NCBI GenBank assembly: GCA_046351555.1
Contig: JAXLYI010000029.1
Span: 62,001 to 126,000 of the forward strand
DNA from: CAISKJ01 sp046351555
Lineage (GTDB): Bacteria; Myxococcota_A; Polyangia; Polyangiales; Ga0077539
Direction: 5' to 3'
Length of the DNA: 64,000 nucleotides
The number at the start of each line of letters is the position of its first letter. The stretch's first letter is position 1. The notes beneath the pieces were generated by a model. It searched no databases, had not been told where the DNA came from, and saw only the letters and a program-made list of their open reading frames with translations. Of the stretch, positions 8,385 through 17,024 are shown in pieces. The translations under genes and the position numbers were made by a program.

Positions 8385-9527
8385 ATGATGCTTTCGAAGA
8401 CGCGGCGACCGGCGCCCCTGCTCGCGGCCCTGGCGGCCCTCTCCCTGGCGGGCTGCGGCGCGAAGACGGGGCTGCTGGTGCCCGACGTGCTGTCCTTCCC
8501 CGACGCCGACGTGCCCGACGTCGAGGACGTGATGGACGTGCCGGAGGCCGAGGTTCCGCGCTGCCGGCCGGGCACCTTCCCGCTCACCGAGCGGGCCGCC
8601 GACATCCTCCTGGTGCTCGACCGCTCGGGCTCGATGAACCAGACGCTCAACAACGCGGGCGGCGTGAGCAAGTGGCGCCTCCTGCGCGACGCCCTGGCCG
8701 CGACGCTGCCGCGGGTGGCCTCGCGGGTGCGCGTCGGCGCGCTCTTCTTCCCGGAGTACGGCGCGGCGTCGCGCGGCGCGGCCTGCGCGCTGGCCAACAT
8801 CCCGAGCATCGACGTCGGCCTCGCCTCGGGCACCACGGGGCAGATCCTCAGCGTGTTCGACGACACCGGGACGGCCGGGGGCACGCCCACCGCGCCCGCC
8901 CTCCTCCGCGCGTACACCTACCTCGTGCGCAACCCCGACCGGACGCGCGCCCGCTACCTCGTGCTCGCCACCGACGGCGCGCCCAACTGCAACGCCGCGC
9001 TCGACCCGGCCACCTGCATCTGCGGCGGCCCCGGCGGCGGCGGGCGCGGCTGCGGCACCGACGCCGAGCGCTGCCTCGACGACACCCGCGCGGTCAGCGA
9101 CATCACGCAGATCGCCAGCAACGCCGTCACCTCGATGCCCGTGTACGTCATCGGCCTCGCGGACAACACCGACTCCACCTTCGCCACCACGCTGCGCCGC
9201 ATGGCCGTCGCGGGGGGCCGCCCCAACCGCGCCACCGGCACGCCCACCTACTACGACGTGCAGCGCCCCGAGGAGCTCACCGCCGCCCTCTCGGCCATCC
9301 AGAACGAGGTGGCCCGCTGCACCTTCGTCGCGCCGTCGCGCCCCACCGACCCCGACGCGATCACCCTCACCGTCAACGGCGTTTCGGTGCCGCGCGACAC
9401 CTCGCGGGTCAACGGCTGGGACTGGACGGACATGGGCTTCGGCGAGCTCACCCTCTTCGGCGCCGCGTGCCCGCGCGACACCGAGACCAACACCGCCACC
9501 GCCACGGTCGGGTGCGGCGATGAGTAG
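8385..9527 (+). CDS. von Willebrand factor A domain lipoprotein
   Basis: 380 residues, ATG at 8385 (a second ATG follows at 8388). The signal peptide ends LSLAGC (lipobox), then a short Asp/Val-rich linker leads to a VWA domain from about residue 70. The metal-ion-dependent adhesion site is clear: LVLDRSGSMN (DxSxS) and, later, VLATDGAPNC. A Cys-rich insert (CICGGPGGGGRGCG) sits between. The C-terminal part is a beta-rich domain. Surface VWA lipoproteins of this layout are frequent in myxobacteria and are thought to mediate adhesion or protein-protein contacts. It overlaps the next gene by 8 nt, so the two are co-transcribed. Divergent from RNase R. Confidence 0.85.
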   Translation: MMLSKTRRPAPLLAALAALSLAGCGAKTGLLVPDVLSFPDADVPDVEDVMDVPEAEVPRCRPGTFPLTERAADILLVLDRSGSMNQTLNNAGGVSKWRLLRDALAATLPRVASRVRVGALFFPEYGAASRGAACALANIPSIDVGLASGTTGQILSVFDDTGTAGGTPTAPALLRAYTYLVRNPDRTRARYLVLATDGAPNCNAALDPATCICGGPGGGGRGCGTDAERCLDDTRAVSDITQIASNAVTSMPVYVIGLADNTDSTFATTLRRMAVAGGRPNRATGTPTYYDVQRPEELTAALSAIQNEVARCTFVAPSRPTDPDAITLTVNGVSVPRDTSRVNGWDWTDMGFGELTLFGAACPRDTETNTATATVGCGDE

Positions 9528-10026
9528 GCCCCCGCTCGCCGCCCTCGCGCTCGCGCTCCTCGCCGACTGCACCACGTCGGACTCGTGCGACCCGGGCACG
9601 CAGCAGCCCTGCGCCCTCTCGCTCGACGGCGGCGCGATGCAGCGGGGCTTCCAGGCGTGCTCGGCGTCGGGCCGCTGGTCGGCCTGCATCGCCGTGGGCG
9701 CGTGCTCCGGCGCGGCGGGCGCGCGGCCGGTGTACTCGCGCTGCACCGCGAGCTCGCAGTGCGGGCCCGACTCCTGCGCGGCCTGCGGGCACTACACCGG
9801 CGTGGCCAACCCCGAGGGCTACGAGGTCTGCTACGCGTACTGCCAGGCCGACGCCGACTGCGCCCCCACCACGGCCGCGGCGGGCGTGACGCCGCGCTGC
9901 GTGCTCGGGCAGTGCACCCTCCTCTGCGCGGCCGGCGCGACCTGCCCCAACGACTCGCGCTGCCTCCCGTGGAACACCCCCGAGCTCACCGCGGCCAACC
10001 CGGGCTTCGCGGGGCTCTGCGAGTAG
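9520..10026 (+). CDS. Cysteine-rich secreted protein, probable lipoprotein
   Basis: 168 residues, ATG overlapping the end of the VWA gene by 8 nt. A hydrophobic N-terminus ends ALLADCTTSDSC. The lipobox is imperfect (Asp before Cys), so secretion is likely but lipidation uncertain. The mature part holds many Cys in short spacings (for example CGPDSCAACGHY and CVLGQCTLLCAAGATC), consistent with disulfide-knitted repeats like those in other myxobacterial extracellular proteins. No catalytic motif seen. Translational coupling with the VWA lipoprotein suggests that the two act together at the cell surface. Function unknown. Confidence 0.7.
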   Translation: MSRPPLAALALALLADCTTSDSCDPGTQQPCALSLDGGAMQRGFQACSASGRWSACIAVGACSGAAGARPVYSRCTASSQCGPDSCAACGHYTGVANPEGYEVCYAYCQADADCAPTTAAAGVTPRCVLGQCTLLCAAGATCPNDSRCLPWNTPELTAANPGFAGLCE

Positions 10027-10089
10027 CGTCGCGGTCCGCGCGCTCACGCGCTGCGGTTTGCCTTACGCGCGGTGGCAGCCGTAGGTCGC

Positions 10090-10116
10090 TTGCGAGCGGC
10101 GTTTCCGCGTTAGCAT
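10090..10116 (+). promoter_or_regulatory. Candidate promoter of the S9 peptidase gene
   Basis: TTGCGA (10090-10095), a 15-bp spacer and TAGCAT (10111-10116) lie 9 nt before the ATG at 10126, with no Shine-Dalgarno between; this fits a leaderless or nearly leaderless transcript. Confidence 0.35.
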
Positions 10117-10125
10117 CGCGCGCCG

Positions 10126-12363
10126 ATGCGCCTCGCCCTCGCCTCCGTCCTCGCGCTCGCCGCCTGCCGCGCCGCGCCCGCCCCCGCGCCCCGCGCCCCC
10201 GCCGCGCGACGCGCGCCCGTCGACGTTCGCCGTGGTGTCGATGCGGCCCCGCTCGAGCAGTACGCCCGCACCGAACGGTTCACCGTCGGGCGCCCGTCGC
10301 GCTTCACCGTCACCGACGACGGGCAGGCGGTGTTCTTCCTCCGCGCCGTCGCGGGGAGCCCGGCGCGGGCGCTCCACGTGTGGGAGCGGTCGACGGGGCA
10401 GGAGCGCGTGCTGGTGACGGCGGCGCAGCTCCTGGGTAGCGGCGAGGAGGTGCTCGACGCGGCTGAGCGGGCGCGCCGCGAGCGCCAGCGGGTGATGGGC
10501 CGCGGGGTCACGCAGTACCGCGTCTCGCCCGACGGCGCGCGGGTGCTCGTCGCCCTCTCGGGCCGACTGTTCGTGGTCGAACGATCGGGCGGCGCGGTGA
10601 CCGAGCTCCCCTCCGCGGGGGGCCCTCCCGTCGACGCCCGCTTCTCGCCCGACGGCCGCGCGGTGAGCCTCGTGCGCGGCGGCGAGCTCCACGTCATCGA
10701 CCTCGCGACGCGCGCGGAGCGGGCCGTCACGCAGGGCGCCACCGACGACCGGACGCACGCGGTGGCGGAGTTCGTCGCGCAGGAGGAGCTCGACCGGATG
10801 GAGGGCTACTGGTGGTCGCCCGACGCCACGAAGCTGCTCTACCAGGAGACCGACCTCTCCCACGTCGAGCGCCTCCGCATCGCCGATCCTTCGCACCCCG
10901 AACAATCCCCCGAGGCCACCGCGTACCCGCGCGCCGGCACGCCCAACGCCGTGGTGCGACTGGGCATCGTGCCCGCGGCCGGCGGCGACACCACCTGGGT
11001 CCGCTGGGACGCCGCGCGCTACCCCTACCTCGTCACGGTGCGCTGGCAGCCCAACGCGCCGCTCACCCTCGTGGTGATGACCCGCGCGCAGGACGAGGTC
11101 GCCCTCCTCGCAGCGCTCCCCGACGGGCGGACGCGGGTGTTCCACACCGAACGCGATGTGGCCTGGGTCAACACGGAGCAGGGGCTCCCGCGCTGGTCGC
11201 GCGACGGGCGGAGCTTCCTCTGGCGCGCCGAGCGCGAGGGCCGCGGCGTGGTCGAGAGGTACGACCGCGACGGGATGCTCCTCGCGACGCTCACCCCCCG
11301 CTCGCTCGACGCGCGTGCGCTGCTCGGGTGGGACGAGGCGCGCAACGAGCTCTACGTCGCCGCGTCCGACGACCCCACGCAGACCCACGTCGTGCGCGTG
11401 AGCGAAGGCCCCGAGGGACCGCGCGCCGACGACCTCACCCCGGAGGCCGGCGAGCACGACCTCGCGGTCGCCGACGACGGGTCGCTCCAGGTCCGGACGG
11501 CCCACACGCTCGGCGCGCTCCCGGCCACCACCCTGCACGACCACGACGGCCAGCGCCTCACGGAGATCGCCTCGAACGTCGAAGCCCCCGCGGCGCTCCC
11601 GCGCGTCGAGCTCCGGACGGTGGGCGCCGAGCGCTTCCGCACCGCGATCGTTCGCCCCTCCAACTTCCAGCCCGGCCGGCGCTACCCGGTGGTCGTGTGG
11701 GTGTACGGCGGGCCCGGCAGCCGGATGGTGACGAGCGCGGCCGAGCGCTATTTCGTGCAGCAGTGGATCGCCGACCAGGGCTTCGTCGTGGCGCTCGCCG
11801 ACGGCCGCGGCACGCCGTGGCGGGGCCGCGACTGGGAGCGCGCGATCCGGCTCCACCTCGGGGACGTCCCCCTCGACGACCAGGTGAGCGCGCTCCAGGC
11901 GCTCGCCGCGGGCGACCCTTCGCTCGACCTCTCGCGCGTCGGGATCATCGGGTGGTCGTTCGGCGGCTACCTCGCGGCGCGCGCGGTGATCGAGCGGCCC
12001 GACGTTTTCCACGCCGCGGTGTCGGGCGCGCCCGTCACCGACTGGCGCGAGTACGACACGTGTTACACCGAGCGCTTCCTCGGCCTCCCCGACGGTGAGC
12101 CCGCCGCGTACGAGCAAGCCTCGCTGCTCCCGCACGCCGCGTCGCTTCGGCGCCCGCTGCTCCTCGTGCACGAGACGGCCGACGACAACGTGTATTTCCA
12201 CAACGGGCTCCGCCTCGCCGACGCGCTCTTCCGCGCAGGGAGGCGCTTCGAGTTCCTCCCGCTGGCGGGGCAGACGCACCTCGTGAACTCGCCTGAGCTC
12301 ATCGTCGCGTGGCTCCTGCGGGCGCGGCAGTTCTTCGTCGAGAACCTCCGCGCCCCTTCGTAG
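10126..12363 (+). CDS. Dipeptidyl-peptidase IV-type S9 prolyl oligopeptidase (lipoprotein)
   Basis: 745 residues. The signal peptide ends LALAAC (lipobox), placing the enzyme in the envelope. Residues about 50-480 form the DPP-IV-type beta-propeller (for example DGQAVFFLRA, FSPDGRAVSLVRGG and an EEMxxE-like exopeptidase helix in VAEFVAQEELDRMEGYWWSPD). The C-terminal alpha/beta hydrolase carries the catalytic triad: Ser611 in GWSFGGYLAAR, Asp686/687 in ETADDNVYFHN, and His718 in GQTHLV. It removes dipeptides, typically after Pro or Ala, from peptide N-termini. Full-length for S9B. Monocistronic with its own promoter-like hexamer upstream. Confidence 0.92.
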   Translation: MRLALASVLALAACRAAPAPAPRAPAARRAPVDVRRGVDAAPLEQYARTERFTVGRPSRFTVTDDGQAVFFLRAVAGSPARALHVWERSTGQERVLVTAAQLLGSGEEVLDAAERARRERQRVMGRGVTQYRVSPDGARVLVALSGRLFVVERSGGAVTELPSAGGPPVDARFSPDGRAVSLVRGGELHVIDLATRAERAVTQGATDDRTHAVAEFVAQEELDRMEGYWWSPDATKLLYQETDLSHVERLRIADPSHPEQSPEATAYPRAGTPNAVVRLGIVPAAGGDTTWVRWDAARYPYLVTVRWQPNAPLTLVVMTRAQDEVALLAALPDGRTRVFHTERDVAWVNTEQGLPRWSRDGRSFLWRAEREGRGVVERYDRDGMLLATLTPRSLDARALLGWDEARNELYVAASDDPTQTHVVRVSEGPEGPRADDLTPEAGEHDLAVADDGSLQVRTAHTLGALPATTLHDHDGQRLTEIASNVEAPAALPRVELRTVGAERFRTAIVRPSNFQPGRRYPVVVWVYGGPGSRMVTSAAERYFVQQWIADQGFVVALADGRGTPWRGRDWERAIRLHLGDVPLDDQVSALQALAAGDPSLDLSRVGIIGWSFGGYLAARAVIERPDVFHAAVSGAPVTDWREYDTCYTERFLGLPDGEPAAYEQASLLPHAASLRRPLLLVHETADDNVYFHNGLRLADALFRAGRRFEFLPLAGQTHLVNSPELIVAWLLRARQFFVENLRAPS

Positions 12364-12418
12364 GACGACGTCCGATTCCGGCGAGACCGGCGCCCCGCCC
12401 CGGGCCTATAGCTCTCGC

Positions 12419-13852
12419 ATGAACCTCGACCCCGCCGCCTGCCACGCCGCCGTCGACGCGCGCGACCGGCGCTACGACGGGCTCTTCTTCACCGGCGTCA
12501 CCTCCACCGGCGTCTACTGCCGCTGCGTCTGCCCCGCCCGCACGCCGAAGCCCGCCAACCGCGCCTTCTTCCCCTCCGCGGCCGCCGCCGAGGGCGCAGG
12601 CTTCCGCCCCTGCCTGATGTGCCGGCCCGAGTGCGCGCCGGGCGCCGCGCCCATCGACGCCACCGAGCGCCTCGCCCACGACGCGCTCCGCCGCATCGAG
12701 GCCGGCGCGCTCGAAGAGCAGGGCCTCGAAGCGCTCGCCGCCGACCTCGGCGTCTCCGACCGCCACCTCCGCCGCGCGATGATCGACACCTTCGGCGCCG
12801 CGCCCGTCGCCATCGCCCAGACGCACCGGCTCCTCACCGCGAAGCGCCTCCTCCGCGAGACGTCCCTCCCCGTCACGCAGGTGGCCTTCGCCGCGGGCTT
12901 CCAGAGCCTCCGGCGCTTCAACGCGCTCTTCCGCGAGCGCTACGGGATGCCGCCCTCGCGCGTCCGAGAGCGCGCCGCCGCGAGCGCCGGGCTCACCGTC
13001 ACCCTCGCGCCGCGCGGCGTGTTCGACGGCGCCGCGCCGAGCGCGCACTTCCGCCTCCGCGGCGTCACGCGCATGGAGCTGCCCGTCGGCGACCGCGGCT
13101 GGACGCGCACCTTCGCGATCGACGGCCACGCCGGCTGGATCGCGCTCGACCTCTCCGGCGAGGCCCCGCGCCTCACGCTCTCCGACGGCCTCGCGCCCGC
13201 CTTCCGCGCGGTGATCGCCGCGGTGCGGGGCGCCCTCGACCTCGACGCGAACCTCGACGCCATCCACGCCTCGCTCGCGCGCGACGCGGCCTTCGCGAAG
13301 GAGATCGCCGCCGACCCCACCGTCCGCCTCCCTGTCGCCCTCGACCCCTTCGAACTCGCCGTCCGCGCCGTCGTCGGGCAGCAGGTGACCGTGAAGGCCG
13401 CGACCGGCGTGGTGAGCCGCCTCGTCGAGCGCTTCGGCGCGCCGATCGAGACGGGCGTCCCCGGCCTCGACCGCCTCTTCCCCACGCCCGAGCGCCTCGC
13501 CGACGCCACCGCCTCGGAGTTCGAAGGGCTCGGCCAGCCTGGGGCGCGCACCGCCACCGTGCAGCGGATCGCCCGCGCCGTCGCCGACAAGAAGCTCCGC
13601 CTCGCGCGCGGCGCGGTCGCGGTGGGGCGCGCGGGCCTCTCGGAGATCGCAGGCGTCGGCCCGTGGACGCTGGAGTACGTCGCGCTGCGCGGCCTCGGCG
13701 ACCCCGACGCCTTCCCGCTCGGCGACAGCGCGCTGCGCGCCGCGCACCCGGGCGACCTGAAGCGCGACTGCGAGTTCTGGCGGCCGTGGCGCGCGTACGC
13801 CGCCGCCCGCCTCTGGCGCCGCCCGATCACCCCGCGAAAGAGCACCCCATGA
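12419..13852 (+). CDS. alkA: Ada-type regulator fused to AlkA DNA-3-methyladenine glycosylase
   Basis: 477 residues with three modules. (1) Ada zinc domain, 1-75: YCRCVCPAR and FRPCLMCRPEC give Cys34, Cys38, Cys65 and Cys68, matching the four Zn ligands of Ada, with Cys34 as the expected methyl-phosphotriester acceptor. (2) AraC-type HTH, about 80-180. (3) AlkA N-terminal domain and HhH glycosylase, about 190-470, with GQQVTVKAA, IAGVGPWTLEYVALRG and a downstream acidic FPLGD region that holds the catalytic Asp position. It senses alkylation, activates transcription and excises alkylated bases. This Ada-AlkA arrangement is known in actinobacteria and proteobacteria. The ATGA overlap with the next gene shows translational coupling to the methyltransferase. 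Confidence 0.93.
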   Translation: MNLDPAACHAAVDARDRRYDGLFFTGVTSTGVYCRCVCPARTPKPANRAFFPSAAAAEGAGFRPCLMCRPECAPGAAPIDATERLAHDALRRIEAGALEEQGLEALAADLGVSDRHLRRAMIDTFGAAPVAIAQTHRLLTAKRLLRETSLPVTQVAFAAGFQSLRRFNALFRERYGMPPSRVRERAAASAGLTVTLAPRGVFDGAAPSAHFRLRGVTRMELPVGDRGWTRTFAIDGHAGWIALDLSGEAPRLTLSDGLAPAFRAVIAAVRGALDLDANLDAIHASLARDAAFAKEIAADPTVRLPVALDPFELAVRAVVGQQVTVKAATGVVSRLVERFGAPIETGVPGLDRLFPTPERLADATASEFEGLGQPGARTATVQRIARAVADKKLRLARGAVAVGRAGLSEIAGVGPWTLEYVALRGLGDPDAFPLGDSALRAAHPGDLKRDCEFWRPWRAYAAARLWRRPITPRKSTP

Positions 13853-14376
13853 ACCTCGTCGAGGAGCACCCCGTGATGAACGTCGTCGTCCACCCCACGC
13901 CCGTCGGCCCGCTCCACCTCGCGAGCGACGGCGCCTCGCTCGTCGCGTGCGAGTTCGAAGGCTACGAGCGCGGCATCGCCCATCGCATCCTCCGTGAGCG
14001 GACGGCGTCGAGCGCTGACGCGGTGATCGACCTCGCCCGGCGCGAGCTCGACGGATTCTTCGCCGGGCGCCTGCGCGCCTTCACGGTGCCCGTGGCGCCG
14101 CGCGGGACGGACTTCCAGCGCAAGGTGTGGGCGGCGCTGCGGGAGATCCCCTACGGCGAGACGTGGAGCTACGGCGCGCTGGCGAAGCACATCCACAGCC
14201 CCGCCGCGGTGCGCGCGGTGGGCGCGGCCAACGGGCAGAACCCGGTGTGCATCATCGTCCCCTGCCACCGGGTCATCGGCGCCGACGGGTCGCTGACGGG
14301 CTTCGGCGGGGGACTCCCGCGCAAGCGCTACCTGCTCGCGCTCGAGCGCGGCGAGCGCCCGCTGATGATGGCCTGA
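13849..14376 (+). CDS. ogt: Methylated-DNA-[protein]-cysteine S-methyltransferase
   Basis: 175 residues, start ATG overlapping the preceding stop by 4 nt. An N-terminal RNase-H-like domain (about 5-90) precedes the DNA-binding/catalytic domain with TDFQRKVWAALREIPYGETW, the recognition helix RAVGAANGQNP and the active site IIVPCHRVIG (Cys139). It repairs O6-alkylguanine by irreversible alkyl transfer to that Cys. Together with the upstream Ada/AlkA fusion this makes a compact adaptive-response operon: sensing, base excision and direct reversal. A second possible start (Met10, VVVHPTP) is closer to the usual family length. Confidence 0.95.
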   Translation: MNLVEEHPVMNVVVHPTPVGPLHLASDGASLVACEFEGYERGIAHRILRERTASSADAVIDLARRELDGFFAGRLRAFTVPVAPRGTDFQRKVWAALREIPYGETWSYGALAKHIHSPAAVRAVGAANGQNPVCIIVPCHRVIGADGSLTGFGGGLPRKRYLLALERGERPLMMA

Positions 14377-14499
14377 GGGGGGCCGCAGATTCCGCGCCGC
14401 GTGCGCGACCGGCCCCTCGCGCTTTCCCTTTGCCTTCGGGGCCGCGGCGCCCTATCACCCTGCGCGCCGTGCCCGCCGCGCGGCGGAGGAGTGACTGCG

Positions 14500-16953
14500 A
14501 TGGGAGACAACGACCGCGGCCGCGAGCGCGACCTGGTGCTCGCGCCGAACGAGTTCGCCTTCATCTCCGACGAGACGAAGGGGAACATCAACGTCTACGT
14601 CGGGCCGCACAAGACGAGCCTCGCCAACACCGACCGGCCGGTGGTGTTCAACAACGACTCGAAGCGCTTCGACCGCTGCTCGCTGGAGCAGGCCACCCAG
14701 ACGCTCGCCGTCGCCCCCGAGGGCTGGTACCTCGTCCTCAAGAACCCCGCGCGCGACGGCTCCCACCCCCGCACGGGCGCGCTCAACAACCTCCCCGACC
14801 TCAACGTCGGGCGGAAGGTCAACGTCCCTGGCCCCATCTCCTTCGCGCTCTGGCCCGGCCAGATGGTGCGCGTCATCCAGGGGCACCACCTCCGCTCCAA
14901 CCAGTACCTCGTGGTGCGCGTCTACGACGAGGAGGCCGCGCGCGCCAACTGGAAGGACGCCGTCTTCAAGCCGCAGCGGACGGGTGACGGCGCGCCCGAG
15001 CCCGAGGAGCCGCCCATCCGCCCCGACGACCTCACCATGGGCAAGCTCATGGTCATCAAGGGGACGGAGGTGGCCTTCCACATGCCGCCGACGGGCATCG
15101 AGGTGGTGGCCGACGCGGGCGGGCGCTACGTGCGCGAGGCCGTCACGCTCGAGCGCCTCGAGTACTGCATCCTGCTCGACGAGGACGGCAACAAGCGCTT
15201 CATCCGCGGGCCCGCGGTGGTGTTCCCGCGGCCGACGGAGGGCTTCGTCGAGCGCGGCGGGGCGAGGAAGTTCCGCGCGATCGAGCTCAGCGAGACCTCG
15301 GGCATCTACGTGAAGGTGATCGCGCCCTACGAGGACGAGTCGGGCGCGCACAAGGTCGGCGAGGAGCTCTTCCTCACCGGCAAGGAGCAGATGATCTACT
15401 TCCCGCGGCCCGAGCACGCGGTGGTGAAGTACGGCGACCACGAGATCCACTACGCCATCGCGATCCCTGCGGGCGAAGGGCGCTACGTGCTCGACCGCCA
15501 CACCGGGAGCATCCGCCTGGAGCGCGGGCCGTCGATCTTCCTGCCCGACCCGCGGCACCAGGTGATCATCCGCCGCGTGCTGCCGCCGCGCACGGTGTCG
15601 CTGTGGTTCCCGGGCAACGCCGACGCGCTGGCGGTGAACCAGCAGCTCGCGTCGATGAAGGAGTCGCAGGGCGAGGGCAAGCACCTCGTCGACCGGCTCC
15701 AGCAGAGCAACATCGCGCAGCGCGCCGTCGCCGCCGACGAGGCCGCGGCCGAGAAGGTGGGCCACGCCTTCGCCGGCGACGACTTCAACCGCTCGCAGAC
15801 CTTCACCCGCCCCCGCACCGTCGTCCTCGACACCAAGTACGAGGGGGCCGTCTCCATCGACGTGTGGACGGGCTACGCCGTGATGGTGGTGAGCCGCTCG
15901 GGCGAGCGCAAGGTGATCGAGGGGCCGCACACGCACCTGATGGAGTACGACGAGACGCTCCAGTCGCTGGAGCTGTCGTCGGGCACGCCCAAGAGCGACG
16001 ACCGGCTCGTGCGCACGGTGTACCTCCGCACGCTCAACAACAAGGTGAGCGACGCGGTGGAGGCCGAGACGCGCGACCTCTGCAAGGTGCGCCTGCTGCT
16101 CTCCTACCGGGTCAACTTCGAGGGCGACCACGCGCGCTGGTTCAACGTCGAGAACTACGTGAAGTTCCTCTGCGACCACCTGCGCTCGCTGCTGCGGCAC
16201 GCGGTGAAGCAGCACGGGGTGGAGGACTTCTACGCCCGCGCCGCCGCGGTGGTGCGCGACGCGATCCTCGGCGGCGCCGCCGACGGCAAGCGCGCGGGCC
16301 GCTCCTTCGACGAGAACGGCATGCGCGTCTACGACGTCGAGGTGCTCGACGTCTCCCTCGGCGACGACAGCATCGCGAAGATGCTGGTCGAGGCCCAGCA
16401 CGCGGCGGTGAGCGGCGCCCTCCACGTCGCCACCGAGCAGCGCAAGCTGGAGATGGTGCGCCACAGCGAGGAGACCAAGCAGCGCGTCGGCGAGATGCAG
16501 GCCGCGTCGCGCCTCGCCGAGATCGACGCGCGCCTCCGCGAGGTGGAGCGCCAGCGCGAGCTCAGCGCCGCCGAGGCCGCCGCGGAGTCGGCCCTCGACC
16601 GCCAGCGCCACGAGTCCCGCCGCGACGCCCAGGCGCTGATCGACGCCGTCCACGCCGCCGAGCTCGCCCGCAAGCGCGCCGAAGGGGACCAGGAGAACGA
16701 ACGCGAGCGCCAGCGCCTCGAGCGCGACCTCGCCCGCCTCGCCGCGGAGGTGCGCGCCACGGTGGAGCGGGCCGGCGCGGTGTCGCCCGACCTCGTCGCC
16801 GCGCTCCAGGCCTTCAGCGACCGCGCCCTCGCCGAGCGCATGGCCGAGAGCATGGCGCCCCTCGCGATCCTCGGGGGCGAGAGCGTCTCCGAGGTGCTCG
16901 CGCGGCTGATCCAGGGCACGCCCGCGGCCAAGGCGCTCGCGAAGAAGGCGTAG
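14500..16953 (+). CDS. Major-vault-protein-like protein (MVP repeats, SPFH-like shoulder, coiled coil)
   Basis: 817 residues. The ATG at 14500 is chosen because GGAGGA (14485-14490) sits 9 nt upstream; a GTG at 14491 is too close to it. Residues about 1-480 are successive beta-repeats with recurring RGPAVVFPRPTEGF, RGPSIFLPDPR and VIEGPHTH-type segments and IYVKVI/YVLDRHTG strands, as in the repeats that form vault walls. About 500-640 resembles the MVP shoulder/band-7 (SPFH) fold, including VKFLCDHLRSLLRHAVKQHG. About 640-760 is a strongly charged coiled coil like the vault cap helix. The order repeats, shoulder, cap matches eukaryotic MVP (about 890 residues). Assignment is from order and motifs; whether it forms vault particles is unknown. 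Monocistronic, followed by a hairpin. Confidence 0.72.
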   Translation: MGDNDRGRERDLVLAPNEFAFISDETKGNINVYVGPHKTSLANTDRPVVFNNDSKRFDRCSLEQATQTLAVAPEGWYLVLKNPARDGSHPRTGALNNLPDLNVGRKVNVPGPISFALWPGQMVRVIQGHHLRSNQYLVVRVYDEEAARANWKDAVFKPQRTGDGAPEPEEPPIRPDDLTMGKLMVIKGTEVAFHMPPTGIEVVADAGGRYVREAVTLERLEYCILLDEDGNKRFIRGPAVVFPRPTEGFVERGGARKFRAIELSETSGIYVKVIAPYEDESGAHKVGEELFLTGKEQMIYFPRPEHAVVKYGDHEIHYAIAIPAGEGRYVLDRHTGSIRLERGPSIFLPDPRHQVIIRRVLPPRTVSLWFPGNADALAVNQQLASMKESQGEGKHLVDRLQQSNIAQRAVAADEAAAEKVGHAFAGDDFNRSQTFTRPRTVVLDTKYEGAVSIDVWTGYAVMVVSRSGERKVIEGPHTHLMEYDETLQSLELSSGTPKSDDRLVRTVYLRTLNNKVSDAVEAETRDLCKVRLLLSYRVNFEGDHARWFNVENYVKFLCDHLRSLLRHAVKQHGVEDFYARAAAVVRDAILGGAADGKRAGRSFDENGMRVYDVEVLDVSLGDDSIAKMLVEAQHAAVSGALHVATEQRKLEMVRHSEETKQRVGEMQAASRLAEIDARLREVERQRELSAAEAAAESALDRQRHESRRDAQALIDAVHAAELARKRAEGDQENERERQRLERDLARLAAEVRATVERAGAVSPDLVAALQAFSDRALAERMAESMAPLAILGGESVSEVLARLIQGTPAAKALAKKA

Positions 16954-16964
16954 CCGCACCCGAA

Positions 16965-17009
16965 CACCAGAACCGCGCCGGGGAGTTGACCCCGGCCGCG
17001 TGTCTGGTG
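16965..17009. terminator. Nested stem-loop after the vault-like gene
   Basis: The inner stem GCCGGGG (16977-16983) pairs with CCCCGGC (16990-16996) around AGTTGA. The outer arms CACCAGA (16965-16971) and TCTGGTG (17003-17009) also pair. There is no U-tract. It ends 15 bp before the ATG of the ParB-like gene, so it may be a terminator of the vault-like gene or an operator/boundary of the acquired cassette. Confidence 0.45.
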
Positions 17010-17024
17010 CTCACTCCGCGCGAG

